From DAOMFM01 sp035429825 (GTDB lineage: Bacteria > Acidobacteriota > Blastocatellia > UBA7656 > JADIYM01): a DNA stretch of 64,000 nucleotides. Each line of letters begins with the position of its first letter. Position 1 is the first letter of the stretch. Location of the stretch: NCBI GenBank assembly GCA_044224215.1, contig JBGAKX010000005.1, positions 8,127-72,126 of the forward strand, in the 5' to 3' direction. The notes below the pieces were generated by a model. The model searched no databases. It was given only the letters and a program-made list of their open reading frames with translations, and was not told the DNA's origin. Below, piece after piece: positions 21,660 through 29,622 of this stretch. The position numbers were made by a program, and so were the translations under genes.

Positions 21660-23663
21660 ATGCGTAACCTCATTCGTCCGTTACGGCTTGCTCTTATTCT
21701 CGGTGCGGTTGTAATCGCACTCTCCATTGTGTCAGTACACGGCCGTGCACAGCAGGGCGCCGTCGACCTCGACAAGGTTGCGGGTGCGAACCGAGCTCGA
21801 GCGGTGCGCGACGCGCTCGCCGTGCGAGTCGGGGGCATTGACAAGCTTCGCGTCCCATCGAGCGACGCTGCTCTTCCGCAACCGTTGCTCACGGACGGGG
21901 CGCCTGACCCTCGCTACCAGATCACGGAGGCAAAGAGGTATCTGGGAAAGCTTCTCTTCTTCGACCCTGTCCGGTCCAACCGTATTCACCCGGAGTTCGG
22001 AGGCCTTCCGTCCACGGCGCGCACCGGTTCGTGCGGGTCATGCCATCTCGGCGAGGTCGCTGGGAAGGCGGGACAAGTGATAAACCTCCACTTGGGGGGC
22101 GAGGGACGCGGATTCACCGATTCGGCCGGAGTGTTTCATGTCCGCAGGCGCATTCAACCGGGTCTGCAAGACGTTATCCCAACCGGCCAGCAGGAGATCA
22201 TCAACGGCATCGTCGTCAAGGACGGACGCTTTGATGCCGTCGACTCCGTTCCGCGTCTATCTCCGAGCATGATCGGTTTTGGATTCAACACACGCCTGCT
22301 GTTGAACGGCAAGGCCGGTGAGACGGAGTCGGTTGACAATCCGCACCACCTTCCCGCGGCCGAGAATCTTTGCGAAATCGCATTCAACGTTCATCGAATG
22401 CTCGAGACCCAGCAATCGGCGATTCAGGAATCGCCCGTCTACGTGAAGCTGTTTCACGACGCGTTTCCCGACGAGGCCGCCATCTACGAGCAGACCCTCG
22501 ATATCAACGATCTGATCAACGATGCAACGATCGAACGGGCTGTGGCGACCTTTCTTCGCACGGTCGTCACAAGGAACACGCCGTTTGACCGTTTCCTCGC
22601 TGGCGACGACAGTGCACTTACGAAGAGGCAGCTTAACGGTCTGAAGTTGTTTCTCAACGATACCGCGCACGGCGGGGCAAATTGCATCCAGTGCCACAGT
22701 GGTCCGATGCTCAACAAGCAGCTTGGTGACGAAGCGGGCGTGCTTGTCAACGAGAACTTCTTCAATGTCGGTGTAGGCGACCACCCGCTCCAGCAGCTCG
22801 GCGCCATCGCGCTCGAGGACCCGAACCACCACGATATCGGCCGCGGCGAGATCACGCTGCAATCGGAAGACAACTACAAGTTCCGGACGCTGACGCTGCG
22901 GCAGCTCAGGGATTCGGGTGGACAGATGATGCATTCGGCGCTGTTCACTTCGACGCGCGAGGTCGTGAACTACTTCAACGCGGGTATACCCCAGGATGCT
23001 CTTGCCGTGGCCGCCGGCAATGTCACGCCGCTCTTTACGCACCCTCGCGGGCCCGGCTCTGAACCCGGGCTTGGGCTGACGCCGAGACAGATTGACGCTC
23101 TCGTCGATTTCCTCGACAACGGTCTCTATGATCCGGCATTCGCGCGCTTCGACCCGAACTCGTCGACGGATTCATTCGAGCTCAACGAGCGGGATCTGAT
23201 CTATTCGGCGAACCGGCCCGAGCTTGTTGCATACGGCGCAGTCGACGGATTGATGCCGAGCGGACTCTGCCCGTCGAGCGACGATGGCCTGACCCGGCGC
23301 GACCGTGGGCTCGAGTTCCTCGATGTGAGCCGACAGATCTTTGTCGGCGTGCGCGGGGTTGAGCGAGACGCCGCGCACAATATGGAGACGCATCACTTGT
23401 CGCTCACGAACATCGGAAGCAGCCCCATCGACACGCATCTCCTGATGTGCTTCATGAATCTGTCGCCTGGGGCGTCGGTTGTCGGCGCAGAAGGGTTTTC
23501 GGAGCACCTGCCGTCACCTGGTGTCCCGTACATGCGCGAATTCGTGCCGCACGGCGAGGTCGACCCCGGCGAGACGATGAATGTCGACGTCATATTCCGA
23601 ACGAACTCAGCCGAGCAAGTGGGCTTTACGCTCGATTTCCTGAGCGGCCAGGGCAAGCCGTAG
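21660..23663 (+). CDS. MauG/CcpA-type diheme cytochrome c peroxidase with an extra C-terminal domain
   Basis: 667-residue exported protein with a signal peptide ending near residue 30. Two c-type heme sites are visible: C125-x2-C128-H129 (SCGSCH) and C342-x2-C345-H346 (CIQCHSG). The diheme peroxidase core extends to about residue 510. The last ~130 residues (from about 540) are not part of the usual core and look like a beta-sandwich. Bacterial diheme peroxidases reduce H2O2 in the periplasm; MauG relatives oxidise protein residues. The ATG at 21660 has AAGGAG ten bases upstream, so the longer frame from 21573 is not used. A hairpin terminator follows. Confidence 0.9.
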   Translation: MRNLIRPLRLALILGAVVIALSIVSVHGRAQQGAVDLDKVAGANRARAVRDALAVRVGGIDKLRVPSSDAALPQPLLTDGAPDPRYQITEAKRYLGKLLFFDPVRSNRIHPEFGGLPSTARTGSCGSCHLGEVAGKAGQVINLHLGGEGRGFTDSAGVFHVRRRIQPGLQDVIPTGQQEIINGIVVKDGRFDAVDSVPRLSPSMIGFGFNTRLLLNGKAGETESVDNPHHLPAAENLCEIAFNVHRMLETQQSAIQESPVYVKLFHDAFPDEAAIYEQTLDINDLINDATIERAVATFLRTVVTRNTPFDRFLAGDDSALTKRQLNGLKLFLNDTAHGGANCIQCHSGPMLNKQLGDEAGVLVNENFFNVGVGDHPLQQLGAIALEDPNHHDIGRGEITLQSEDNYKFRTLTLRQLRDSGGQMMHSALFTSTREVVNYFNAGIPQDALAVAAGNVTPLFTHPRGPGSEPGLGLTPRQIDALVDFLDNGLYDPAFARFDPNSSTDSFELNERDLIYSANRPELVAYGAVDGLMPSGLCPSSDDGLTRRDRGLEFLDVSRQIFVGVRGVERDAAHNMETHHLSLTNIGSSPIDTHLLMCFMNLSPGASVVGAEGFSEHLPSPGVPYMREFVPHGEVDPGETMNVDVIFRTNSAEQVGFTLDFLSGQGKP

Positions 23664-23673
23664 CTGTCGTCGC

Positions 23674-23721
23674 CTGGCGGGTGGAACGAGGGGCTGCAGG
23701 CTCCTCCGATCCACTCGCCAG
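23674..23721. terminator. Hairpin between convergent peroxidase and sigma-54 regulator genes
   Basis: CTGGCGGGTGGA (23674-23685) pairs with TCCACTCGCCAG (23710-23721): 12 bp with one G-U pair, and GAGG/CCTC pairing continues inside. It sits between two converging stops and could serve both directions. No clear U-tract is visible, so termination is inferred from position and symmetry. Confidence 0.5.
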
Positions 23722-23769
23722 ACCCGACCAGATCGGTGGGCACATTGATAGGCGCCGCACGGGTATCGC

Positions 23770-25125
23770 CTAGTCGTTCGAGTATTCGTCGAGCTTTCGG
23801 TAGAGCGTCTTCCGGTCGAGTCCGAGCTGCTCAGCTGCACGCGTCTTATTCCCGCCTGTATCGTCCAGCGTTTGCAGGATGTACTCTCGCTCGAGCTCCC
23901 GTAAGGAGAGGCTCCGTTCGCGTGCACGCGCCACAATGGCCGAAGCCATTCCGGTCGACCATATCCTCTCGGGCAGGTCCTCGGGCGAAAGGACTGCACC
24001 GCGCGCAAGAGCGACCGCACGCTGGACGGCGTTTTCGAGCTCGCGCACGTTGCCTGGCCACGAGTATGCGGTCAGAATCGCAAGTGTCGAAGGCGCCACG
24101 TCAAGCGGCGGCCGCCCTGCGGCCTCGCACACGCGCGTCAGAAAGTGCTCGACGAGCAATGGAATGTCGATCGGCCGCTCACGCAATGGCGGAACACGCA
24201 CGTGGATGACGTTCAGCCTCCAGTAGAGGTCCTCGCGGAATTCACCGAGTCGCACCTGCTCATCGAGATCGCGGTTCGTCGCTGCGACGATGCGGACATC
24301 GACTTCACGCTCCCTGTCGGCGCCAACGCGACGAACCGCACCATCCTGCAACGCGCGAAGGAGCTTTGGCTGGAACCCGAGCGGGATGTCGCCGACCTCA
24401 TCGAGGAACAAAGTCCCGCCATTCGCTGCCTCGAACAGCCCCGCGCGGGACTGACGAGCTCCTGTGAATGCCCCGCCTGTGTGCCCGAACAACTCCGATT
24501 CGATCAGATCTGCAGGTATGGCCGCACAATTGACAGGCACGAACGCACCACGCCGTTCGGACGTCTCATGGATGGCGCGCGCCACGAGTTCCTTACCGGT
24601 TCCCGACTCGCCCGTTATCAGGATGGTACTCGTGCTGCGACCTGCCCGGTCGACGAGATCGAACAGTTCCCGCATTGTGCGTGATGCGCCGACGATGCAG
24701 GCCGGAGCGTGCGGAACCTCGCGGCGAAGGCGAGCCTGCTCTCGTTGCGGTGCGCTCGACTCGAGAGCCGCTTCTACTGCACCAAGCAGATCGCCAGTCT
24801 CGAACGGCTTGATGAGGTACTGGAATGCTCCGGACTTGACCATCTCGACGGCGTGCTCCACGGACCCAAAAGCGGTGATCGCTATGACCGGGACTTCAGG
24901 TCGAGTCTTCAACACTGCCGCGAGCACGTCGGACGCGGTCGCTCCGGGCATTCGCACGTCCGATACGATGAGGTCTATGTGCGTTTGTTGCTGGCCAATG
25001 CGCACCAGTGCGTCGGTTCCGTCAACCGCGACCATCGTGTCATAGCCCGATTCCTCGAGAACATCCACCAGCAGATCCCGCATATCGGCGTCGTCTTCAG
25101 CGACGAGCAACCGCGCCTTGCTCAC
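23770..25125 (-). CDS. NtrC-family sigma-54-dependent response regulator
   Basis: 451 residues. The receiver has D11-D12 and phospho-acceptor D56 (LIVSDVRMPG). The AAA+ domain has Walker A GESGTGKE (172-179) and the sigma-54 contact loop GAFTGA (218-223). A Fis-type helix-turn-helix closes the protein (GGNKTRAAEQLGLDRKTLYRKL, near the end). It binds enhancer sites and drives open-complex formation by sigma-54 polymerase. The upstream kinase gene overlaps its start by 29 bp, so the pair is translationally coupled. Nearby sigma-54-type promoters (26641, 29423, 34434 and 34719) are its natural candidate targets. Confidence 0.97.
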   Translation of the reverse strand: MSKARLLVAEDDADMRDLLVDVLEESGYDTMVAVDGTDALVRIGQQQTHIDLIVSDVRMPGATASDVLAAVLKTRPEVPVIAITAFGSVEHAVEMVKSGAFQYLIKPFETGDLLGAVEAALESSAPQREQARLRREVPHAPACIVGASRTMRELFDLVDRAGRSTSTILITGESGTGKELVARAIHETSERRGAFVPVNCAAIPADLIESELFGHTGGAFTGARQSRAGLFEAANGGTLFLDEVGDIPLGFQPKLLRALQDGAVRRVGADREREVDVRIVAATNRDLDEQVRLGEFREDLYWRLNVIHVRVPPLRERPIDIPLLVEHFLTRVCEAAGRPPLDVAPSTLAILTAYSWPGNVRELENAVQRAVALARGAVLSPEDLPERIWSTGMASAIVARARERSLSLRELEREYILQTLDDTGGNKTRAAEQLGLDRKTLYRKLDEYSND

Positions 25126-26614
25126 CTAATACCTCCTTATCCACGGACGGGCTCTTCGTATTGCTCTCCGCCGACCCTGCAAGCGGAATCTGGATCGTAA
25201 AGACTGCGCCCCCGGCAGAGGGGCGCGAGACAAGAATCCTGCCGCCGTGGTCCTCGACGACACGGCGCGAAACGCTGAGACCGAGTCCGGTGCCACGGCC
25301 GACGTCCTTCGTTGTAAAGAACGGTTCGAAAATGTGCTCGATGTGCTCCGGCAGAATGCCATGCCCGGTGTCTTCGATCCGCACGGCTGCAGAACCGGAA
25401 TGCTCGGATACATCGACTTTGAGCGTTCCCCCGTCAGGCATCGCCTGGACAGCGTTCATGCATATGTTGAGGAGCACTTGCTGCAAAAGGTCGGCATCCG
25501 CGTCTACGACGACATGTCCCGCCGTGCTGAAATTGACGCTGATTCCAGCAGTTGATGTCTCGGTGCTGAGCAATTCGCAGACGCCCGAAGCGAGTGCGGA
25601 GAGGTCGACAGGTACGATCCGCATCGAATACGGTCGGGCCAAATCGAGGAGCTGGCGGACGATTCGCACAATCCGATGAGTCTGGTTGCGAATGATAGTG
25701 AGGTTGCGCTGGCGCTGATCGAGCGGGGCGTCAGGTTTGGCAAGAAGTTGCTCGGCGCGGCCGTCGATCACATTCAGCGGCGCTCCCACCTCGTGAGCCA
25801 CGCCCGCAGCCAGTCGGCCGACGAGCGCAAGTCGCTCGTTGTGGCGAAACTCGCGCTCGAGTGCGAGGCGCTCATCGGCCTCACGTGCAACCTCGAGTCG
25901 CTGTTCCTCGAGCCGACTCACCATCCGGTTGAATTCGGCAGCAAGTTCGCCAAATTCGCTTCCCCACGCAGGAAGCGCCACGCGATGTGACAGGTCTCCA
26001 CTCCCGAGGGCCCGCGCACCCGCAAGCAGCGATCGGATGGGACGCGCCACGTTCCGACGAGCGACAAAGTACACCACAATAAATATCGTCACGATGAGCA
26101 AAAAGGTCGTCGCAGCGACATTCAGCTGTGCTTGTGCGATATCGGCTTTCACGAACGTCAGAACTTCGATGATCTCAAATGCGCCGCGCCGTCCGGCTCC
26201 AAGATCGAGCGGCATCGTCACCGACAGGAAGTCAACACCGTTGATCGTGCGAATTCGCTCGATCGTGGCACCCGTCTCGATGACCCTCTCAACATCTGGT
26301 GAGTTGCCAAATTCGCCTCCAGCAAGAGCACTGGGTGTCGCCTCCACATTCCCGTGCTCGTCGTAGAGAACCACGCCCTCGATCTTGAGATTCTCGCTCA
26401 GCCGATCGATGAGTCGTTTCGCATCGTCAATCCGCCCAGCTCGGTAATCATTGTCGAGCGCGAGTTGCAGTGTTATCGCATGTGCCATCGCCTCGCTGCG
26501 CCGGTGCGACATGAGTGCCGAGGCCTGTCTGTGCACAAGAACATAGCCCGCCGCACCCATGATGGCGCCGACAGCGAGTGTGAGGACAATTACTAACCGC
26601 GTGCTTATGCTCAT
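25097..26614 (-). CDS. Membrane sensor histidine kinase, partner of the sigma-54 regulator
   Basis: 505 residues: a membrane helix near residues 5-25, a periplasmic sensor of ~150 residues, a second helix near 190-212, then HAMP. The HisKA domain has H274 (GVAHEVGAPLNVIDG, the NtrB-like form) and HATPase_c has INLL-like N-box, VRIEDTGHGI and GTGLGLSVSRR. ATG at 26614 is supported by a sigma-54-type promoter whose start would be near 26630, which leaves the longer frame (from 26896) untranscribed. Its 3' end overlaps the regulator start. The periplasmic ligand is unknown. Confidence 0.93.
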   Translation of the reverse strand: MSISTRLVIVLTLAVGAIMGAAGYVLVHRQASALMSHRRSEAMAHAITLQLALDNDYRAGRIDDAKRLIDRLSENLKIEGVVLYDEHGNVEATPSALAGGEFGNSPDVERVIETGATIERIRTINGVDFLSVTMPLDLGAGRRGAFEIIEVLTFVKADIAQAQLNVAATTFLLIVTIFIVVYFVARRNVARPIRSLLAGARALGSGDLSHRVALPAWGSEFGELAAEFNRMVSRLEEQRLEVAREADERLALEREFRHNERLALVGRLAAGVAHEVGAPLNVIDGRAEQLLAKPDAPLDQRQRNLTIIRNQTHRIVRIVRQLLDLARPYSMRIVPVDLSALASGVCELLSTETSTAGISVNFSTAGHVVVDADADLLQQVLLNICMNAVQAMPDGGTLKVDVSEHSGSAAVRIEDTGHGILPEHIEHIFEPFFTTKDVGRGTGLGLSVSRRVVEDHGGRILVSRPSAGGAVFTIQIPLAGSAESNTKSPSVDKEVLGEQGAVARR

Positions 26615-26640
26615 GCCATTGCCGTTGCTCGGTATCACGG

Positions 26641-26656
26641 AGCAAGTTGGCTGCCA
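26641..26656 (-). promoter_or_regulatory. Sigma-54 (-24/-12) promoter of the kinase-regulator operon
   Basis: On the minus strand the 16-mer TGGCAGCCAACTTGCT matches the consensus TGGCACGRNNNTTGCW at all -12 positions and at TGGCA of the -24 element. GG and GC are exactly 10 bp apart. Transcription would start near 26630, sixteen bases before the kinase ATG. A palindromic site lies about 100 bp upstream. Read together, this is positive autoregulation of the two-component system. Confidence 0.7.
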
Positions 26657-26752
26657 TTCGGCGGAGCGGCGCTCGTTCGACCGGCCAACAACATGAAATG
26701 ACAGCCGCGAGCAGCGCCCGAACGTGTTCTGTGTCCTGCGTACCGTGGAATT

Positions 26753-26772
26753 ATGCGACATCGTTGTCGCAT
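26753..26772. promoter_or_regulatory. Candidate enhancer for the sigma-54 activator: ATGCGACA-N4-TGTCGCAT
   Basis: Perfect 8-bp arms around TCGT, 97 bp upstream of the -24 element of the kinase promoter, the usual distance for an NtrC-type upstream activating sequence. A single arm (ATGCGACA) recurs at 34473-34480 beside another sigma-54-type promoter. The remaining intergenic sequence up to 27005 holds no gene. Confidence 0.55.
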
Positions 26773-27005
26773 TTCGCCACGGCATCCGGTTCGAGGTGCT
26801 CGCGCAGCGATACGTTGGTAGCCGAATGGATCCCCTGCGAACGCCGTATCCTGGCCTTGCGGAGGCAGGGCAGGCCGAACGGGCGCACGCGCACACCGGG
26901 TTACGATCAAGACCGTCGGCTCATGCACTTGTTCTGCGCGATTCGACACGGTAGCGTTCGCTCGAGTTGAGCCTCGGCACTCGATTCGCAGGACTCACCG
27001 ACACA

Positions 27006-28577
27006 ATGAGCGAAACGCACCACGTTGTCATCGTCCTCATCGGATTGCTCCTCGTTGCCTCGGGCGTGGCAATGGCGACGAGGTGGCTCCGCGTTCCATA
27101 TACGTTGCTTCTCGTCGTGGTCGGTCTTGTCATCTCACCGATGCACTTCTTGCCGGTCGTGCATATCTCACCTGATCTGATCCTCCTCGTTTTCCTGCCT
27201 GCACTCCTGTTCGAGGCGGCATGGAATCTGAAGCTCGATCACCTGCGTGCAAACCTCGTTCCCATTCTCACGCTGGCACTTGCCGGTGTCGTTGTGTCGG
27301 TGGGAGTCGTGGCCGTGGTCCTTCACTATGCTGCCGGACTCACGTATCCAACGGCGCTGCTTTTTGGCGCGATGATCTCGGCGACAGATCCCGTGTCGGT
27401 GCTTGCGATCTTCAAGAAGCTCAACCTGCCGGCACGGCTGTCGAGCGTGGTCGAAGGAGAAAGCCTGTTCAACGACGGAACGGCGGTTGTGGTGTTTCGA
27501 ATCATTCTCGGTGTAGTCCTTGGCGTGGTGTCCGATTCGGGTGTCGCTATCGCGTTTTCATCGGTTCGTGAATTCGTGCTCGTCGTCTTCGGTGGCCTTG
27601 CGATAGGCGCTGCCGTGGGAGTCGTGGCATCCACGCTGACGTCGAGATTCGAGGATTATCTGCTCGAGATCACGCTGACCACCGTCGCCGCATACGGTTC
27701 GTATTTCGCGGCAGAAACCATCGGCGTGTCGCCCGTGATCTCTGTACTGGTCGCAGGTCTTGTCATCGGCAACTACGGTCGACGCATCGGGATGTCGGCA
27801 ACGACGCAGATTGCCGTGAACTCGTTCTGGGAGTATGCAGCCTTTGTTGTGAACTCGCTGGTGTTCCTTCTGATTGGGCTCGAGGTGCAGCTCTCGTCAC
27901 TTGCGTCGGACGGGCTGGCGATCGCCTGCGGGATCGCGGCGATGCTCGCAGGACGAGCCGTGGCCGTTTACACGCTCATGCCGGTCGTCAACAGGTTTAC
28001 GCAACCCGCACCATGGTCCTGGCAGCATGTGTTGTTCTGGGGCGGACTTCGGGGTTCGCTCTCGATCGCCCTCGCGTTGAGCCTTCCGCTTACGGTCGCC
28101 GACCGGCCCCTGCTCGTGACGATGACCTTTGGGGCAGTTCTATTCAGCCTTCTCGCGCAGGGATTGACGATGCGGCCACTGCTGCGGCGTCTCGGTTTCA
28201 CGAGTGTGGATCGAGGTTGCGAAGAGCTGGAATTGCTGCAGGCGGCGTTGCTGGTCGAGACGTCTGCGCGAGCGGAGCTTGAATCCCTGAGAGATCGTGG
28301 AGGTTTGACAGATACCCTCTATCGCAAACTTCAAGGCAGTCTCGCAGCTGCGCGCGACGAGCTTCATGCTCGACTCGCGGTACTCGACGTGGAGAACAGC
28401 GTGCTCGAGCGCGAACAGGAGCAGCGAATTCTCGACCACCTCGGCGACATACGGCGGGCACGCCTCGCTGAGCTTGTCCGTGAAGGACTTGTCGCTGAAC
28501 GAACCTACGAACACCTGCGACGACAGCTCGATGACGACATGGGCGAACGAAAGAACCAGAGTACCTCGGAACAGTGA
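27006..28577 (+). CDS. CPA1-family Na+/H+ antiporter (NhaP type)
   Basis: 523 residues. About 12 membrane helices span residues 1-400, carrying the family signatures ATDPVSVLAIFKKL and VEGESLFNDGTA. A soluble C-terminal tail of ~110 residues is rich in Glu/Arg and probably helical. It exchanges Na+ or K+ for H+ across the inner membrane. ATG at 27006 begins directly before the first helix; a TTG at 26967 would add 13 residues. It is transcribed divergently from the sigma-54 two-component operon. A weak sigma-54-like sequence at 26852-26867 is not convincing enough to list. Confidence 0.93.
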   Translation: MSETHHVVIVLIGLLLVASGVAMATRWLRVPYTLLLVVVGLVISPMHFLPVVHISPDLILLVFLPALLFEAAWNLKLDHLRANLVPILTLALAGVVVSVGVVAVVLHYAAGLTYPTALLFGAMISATDPVSVLAIFKKLNLPARLSSVVEGESLFNDGTAVVVFRIILGVVLGVVSDSGVAIAFSSVREFVLVVFGGLAIGAAVGVVASTLTSRFEDYLLEITLTTVAAYGSYFAAETIGVSPVISVLVAGLVIGNYGRRIGMSATTQIAVNSFWEYAAFVVNSLVFLLIGLEVQLSSLASDGLAIACGIAAMLAGRAVAVYTLMPVVNRFTQPAPWSWQHVLFWGGLRGSLSIALALSLPLTVADRPLLVTMTFGAVLFSLLAQGLTMRPLLRRLGFTSVDRGCEELELLQAALLVETSARAELESLRDRGGLTDTLYRKLQGSLAAARDELHARLAVLDVENSVLEREQEQRILDHLGDIRRARLAELVREGLVAERTYEHLRRQLDDDMGERKNQSTSEQ

Positions 28578-28608
28578 CGCTCCGATCATTTGGCATTGGG
28601 ACCAGCAG

Positions 28609-29097
28609 TCAGAGCCTCTGCATCGTGATCAGAACCATCGGGTTGTCTCCGCCCACGCGACTGTAGACGATGGAGTATCCTTCGTCCGGGCTCTCCAGGG
28701 TGCCCGACCCCGATCCGTCTTCCGCAAGCCGGATCGATGTCCCGAGAACCGCCTCGGGTGCCGGCGCTCCGCTGTCGTCCCCGAAGAATGTCGACACGAT
28801 TGCTCGCGCGCGACCGTCGGCAGCGTAGTACACACGGATCCGCCTCGTAGCGGACAACTTGAAGAGCTCCAGTTCGTCATCCTTGAGATCGGACTTACCG
28901 ATGAGCTTGCGAACCTCTTGAGACGTCATTCCGAGCTGGATACCCCGGAACACCCCGGTCAGAATGCTGGAACGTTCCACCTGGATCTGGTCATTCTGTG
29001 TCGGCAGCGCTGCGAGCGCCGAAACGTTGACCTGCAGGGCGATGAGTGCGAACGCTGCCAACCCGGCGATACTGGCGATCCTCATCCGTTGTTTCAT
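28609..29097 (-). CDS. Small exported protein of unknown function
   Basis: 162 residues with a signal peptide (IASIAGLAAFALIALQVNVSA, ending near residue 30). The mature part begins with a helix and a GIQLGMTSQEVRKLIGK segment resembling the SmpA/BamE-like motif, in which a short helix follows G-M-T. The start is fixed by a strong GGAGGA site nine bases before ATG at 29097. The zinc-ribbon gene upstream ends 14 bp before this start, so the two form an operon, probably from the sigma-54-type promoter at 29423-29438. It converges with the antiporter gene 31 bp away, with no terminator seen. Confidence 0.75.
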   Translation of the reverse strand: MKQRMRIASIAGLAAFALIALQVNVSALAALPTQNDQIQVERSSILTGVFRGIQLGMTSQEVRKLIGKSDLKDDELELFKLSATRRIRVYYAADGRARAIVSTFFGDDSGAPAPEAVLGTSIRLAEDGSGSGTLESPDEGYSIVYSRVGGDNPMVLITMQRL

Positions 29098-29111
29098 GAC
29101 GTGTCCTCCGT

Positions 29112-29408
29112 TCACTCGCTCGCCAAGCGCGGATCGTCGCCCGTGTCCTCGTCTGAAGATGCCCAGTGGATATTGCGTGACTGCCGTGTTACGACCTCGG
29201 GTGTCGCGGCCTCGCGACGACGTCGTGAAAACGCCACCGGAGCAGCGTTCTTCGCGATGAACACGTGGCGACACGACCGGCAAATGAGCTGATCGCCCGG
29301 CCTGGCGTGACTCAGCCAGAATTGTGTGCACGATGGGCACTGGATGACGCGGACGGTGCTGGCGCCCTCGTTGGCAGCTGGTTTTATCGGAATTTTGTTA
29401 CGAATCAT
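29112..29408 (-). CDS. Small zinc-ribbon protein
   Basis: 98 residues. Two CxxC knuckles (CPSCTQFW and ICRSCRHVF) are spaced as in the MJ0042-type zinc finger, followed by a basic stretch and an acidic C-terminus. ATG at 29408 is only about four bases beyond the predicted sigma-54 start, so the message may be nearly leaderless. The frame extends upstream to 29594 but without family similarity. It is the first gene of a pair with the exported protein. Role unknown; a nucleic-acid or protein-binding adaptor is a guess. Confidence 0.6.
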   Translation of the reverse strand: MIRNKIPIKPAANEGASTVRVIQCPSCTQFWLSHARPGDQLICRSCRHVFIAKNAAPVAFSRRRREAATPEVVTRQSRNIHWASSDEDTGDDPRLASE

Positions 29409-29422
29409 CACACCGTGTAGTT

Positions 29423-29438
29423 TGCAATCTCCATACCA
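29423..29438 (-). promoter_or_regulatory. Sigma-54 (-24/-12) promoter of the zinc-ribbon/exported-protein operon
   Basis: Minus-strand TGGTATGGAGATTGCA agrees with the consensus at TGG, A, G, the purine and the entire TTGCA. GG and GC are 10 bp apart. Transcription would begin near 29411-29412. No clear palindromic enhancer is seen in the 180 bp upstream, which separates it from the sucrose synthase stop. Confidence 0.6.
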
Positions 29439-29622
29439 TTGTCGGATTGACGACGCGTCATCCACGGCGCAGGATGCCAGATTGCGGTCGGTCGAGGCGG
29501 ATGCGCTCAGGTACGTCGTCGTGCCCGCGCGTATCTCCTCGGAGCGAACACCAACGCCAGTAACGCGGCACATCTCGCCCTGCGCGACCTGCATCCGCCG
29601 CGAACGGCTTGCAGGAATCGCG

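Noticed and set aside
26852..26867. TGGCCTTGCGGAGGCA as a sigma-54 promoter for the antiporter gene
   Set aside because: Spacing is right but the -24 CACG part and the -12 TT are absent (8 of 13 positions). Too weak beside the four listed sites.
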